From positions 1-29,827 of IMG/VR virus record IMGVR_UViG_3300037847_001380: a DNA stretch of 29,827 nucleotides, one strand, 5' to 3'. Below the pieces are notes generated by a model, which worked only from the letters and a program-made list of their open reading frames with translations, did not search any database and was not told where the DNA came from. Below are positions 29,376 to 29,827 of the stretch, one piece after another (the first letter of the stretch is position 1; every line of letters begins with the position of its first letter). A program made the position numbers and the translations under genes. This DNA is from a virus.

Positions 29376-29827
29376 TTAAGATGGTACTGTTGTTGAAAAG
29401 GTTGGTCCGTTTGTTCCTGCCATATTACCTTCTCCTGACCCAGTATTAACTGAGCCTTGATTAGCAACTGTGCCAACAGTACTAGTATCCGCTGGAGAGC
29501 CTCCACCTGAAGCAGTATCCCCTGTGCCGTCACCATTTCTCCACCAGCCTTTCGGACTTAATGTGGATAAATCTCCTGGTACTCCGTCATTATAAATACT
29601 ATCTATGTCTGAACTACTTAATGCAGAGTGAAATACGCTAACCTCATCAATTTTACCGTTAAAGTAAGCAGTAGTATAAAGCATACCGCCAATAGCTGTG
29701 TTGCTGTAGCGAGCATCAGATATAACACCAATAGTAAAACTCTGTGTTCCTTTATCTACCCCATCTAAATAGACACGAACAGTTCCTGCACTAGCAGAAA
29801 AAATCGCAGCTACATGATACCATCTGT
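29376..29827 (-). CDS. LamG / concanavalin-like adhesin, C-terminal part (runs off right edge)
   Basis: About 150 residues visible. RWYHVAAIFSASAGTVRVYL then DGVDKGTQ and GKIDEVSVFHSALSSSDIDS form the end of a LamG (concanavalin-type jelly-roll) domain, a carbohydrate-binding fold. After it comes IYNDGVPGDLSTLSPKGWWR and a Gly/Ser/Thr-rich tail ending SGEGNMAGTNGPTFSTTVPS. The gene continues beyond the window. Likely a virion adhesin or decoration protein; T7 has no counterpart before its portal gene. Confidence 0.82.
   Translation of the reverse strand, partial: RWYHVAAIFSASAGTVRVYLDGVDKGTQSFTIGVISDARYSNTAIGGMLYTTAYFNGKIDEVSVFHSALSSSDIDSIYNDGVPGDLSTLSPKGWWRNGDGTGDTASGGGSPADTSTVGTVANQGSVNTGSGEGNMAGTNGPTFSTTVPS

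Noticed and set aside
29138-29536. Longer 132-aa version of the 77-aa gene
   Set aside because: Its first 55 codons overlap the LamG gene in another frame and are low-complexity (Gln/Leu-rich); the internal ATG at 29371 gives a normal junction.
1-29827. Integrase, transposase, tRNA or rRNA genes, and DNA polymerase
   Set aside because: Looked for and not seen in this window; replication genes are expected beyond the left edge, after the RNA polymerase.

Overview
This window is part of the genome of a T7-like podovirus (Autographivirus type: small genome, its own single-subunit RNA polymerase, T7 gene order). Every gene I accept lies on the minus strand, so the genome reads from high to low coordinates. 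The AT-rich sequence, the run of tiny early genes, a LamG-type adhesin and several small lysine-rich late proteins resemble marine podoviruses infecting low-GC bacteria (pelagiphage- or cyanophage-like). The host itself cannot be read from the sequence.

Late (virion) module, 29827 to 7689, in T7 order: partial LamG adhesin, 77-aa protein, portal, scaffold, a lipoprotein-like protein and a 34-residue membrane protein inserted before the capsid, major capsid protein, an intrinsic terminator (the place of T7 T-phi), tail tubular proteins A and B, a gp13-like internal virion protein with a damaged C-terminus, ejection proteins like gp14, gp15 and gp16, tail fibre, a holin-like protein, four small basic proteins, a second fibre-like protein, and the small and large terminase subunits. 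The gp16-position protein carries a HELWH metallopeptidase motif and looks like a large polyvalent ejected protein.

Junction region, about 7688 to 6366: mostly non-coding and repeat-rich, with one 68-aa ORF. It lies between the terminase (last late gene) and the first early genes. In a linear T7-type genome this is where the two ends meet in a concatemer or circularised assembly. It holds three hairpins at the end of terL, an intrinsic terminator, two sigma70-like promoter candidates pointing into the early genes, a GC-rich inverted repeat, four GTCTCAA boxes in 11-bp-spaced pairs, and six copies of an AGTTTGAT-like box at an exact 22-bp period.

Early module, 6365 to 1: about twenty-one small, tightly packed or overlapping genes (23 to 234 aa), nearly all unrecognised, ending with the N-terminal part of the phage RNA polymerase, which runs off the left edge. 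Many starts in the 6.4-3.2 kb part lack a Shine-Dalgarno sequence and instead share an AACCAAT/A motif. Genes nearer the polymerase use ATGA overlaps and classical GGAGG sites.

The most interesting points are the phased repeat arrays, the recurrent AACCAA leader motif, two places where an apparent frameshift leaves coding-like sequence beyond a stop (the gp13-like gene and an early gene), the metallopeptidase-bearing ejection protein, and a carbohydrate-binding-like insertion in tail tubular protein B.
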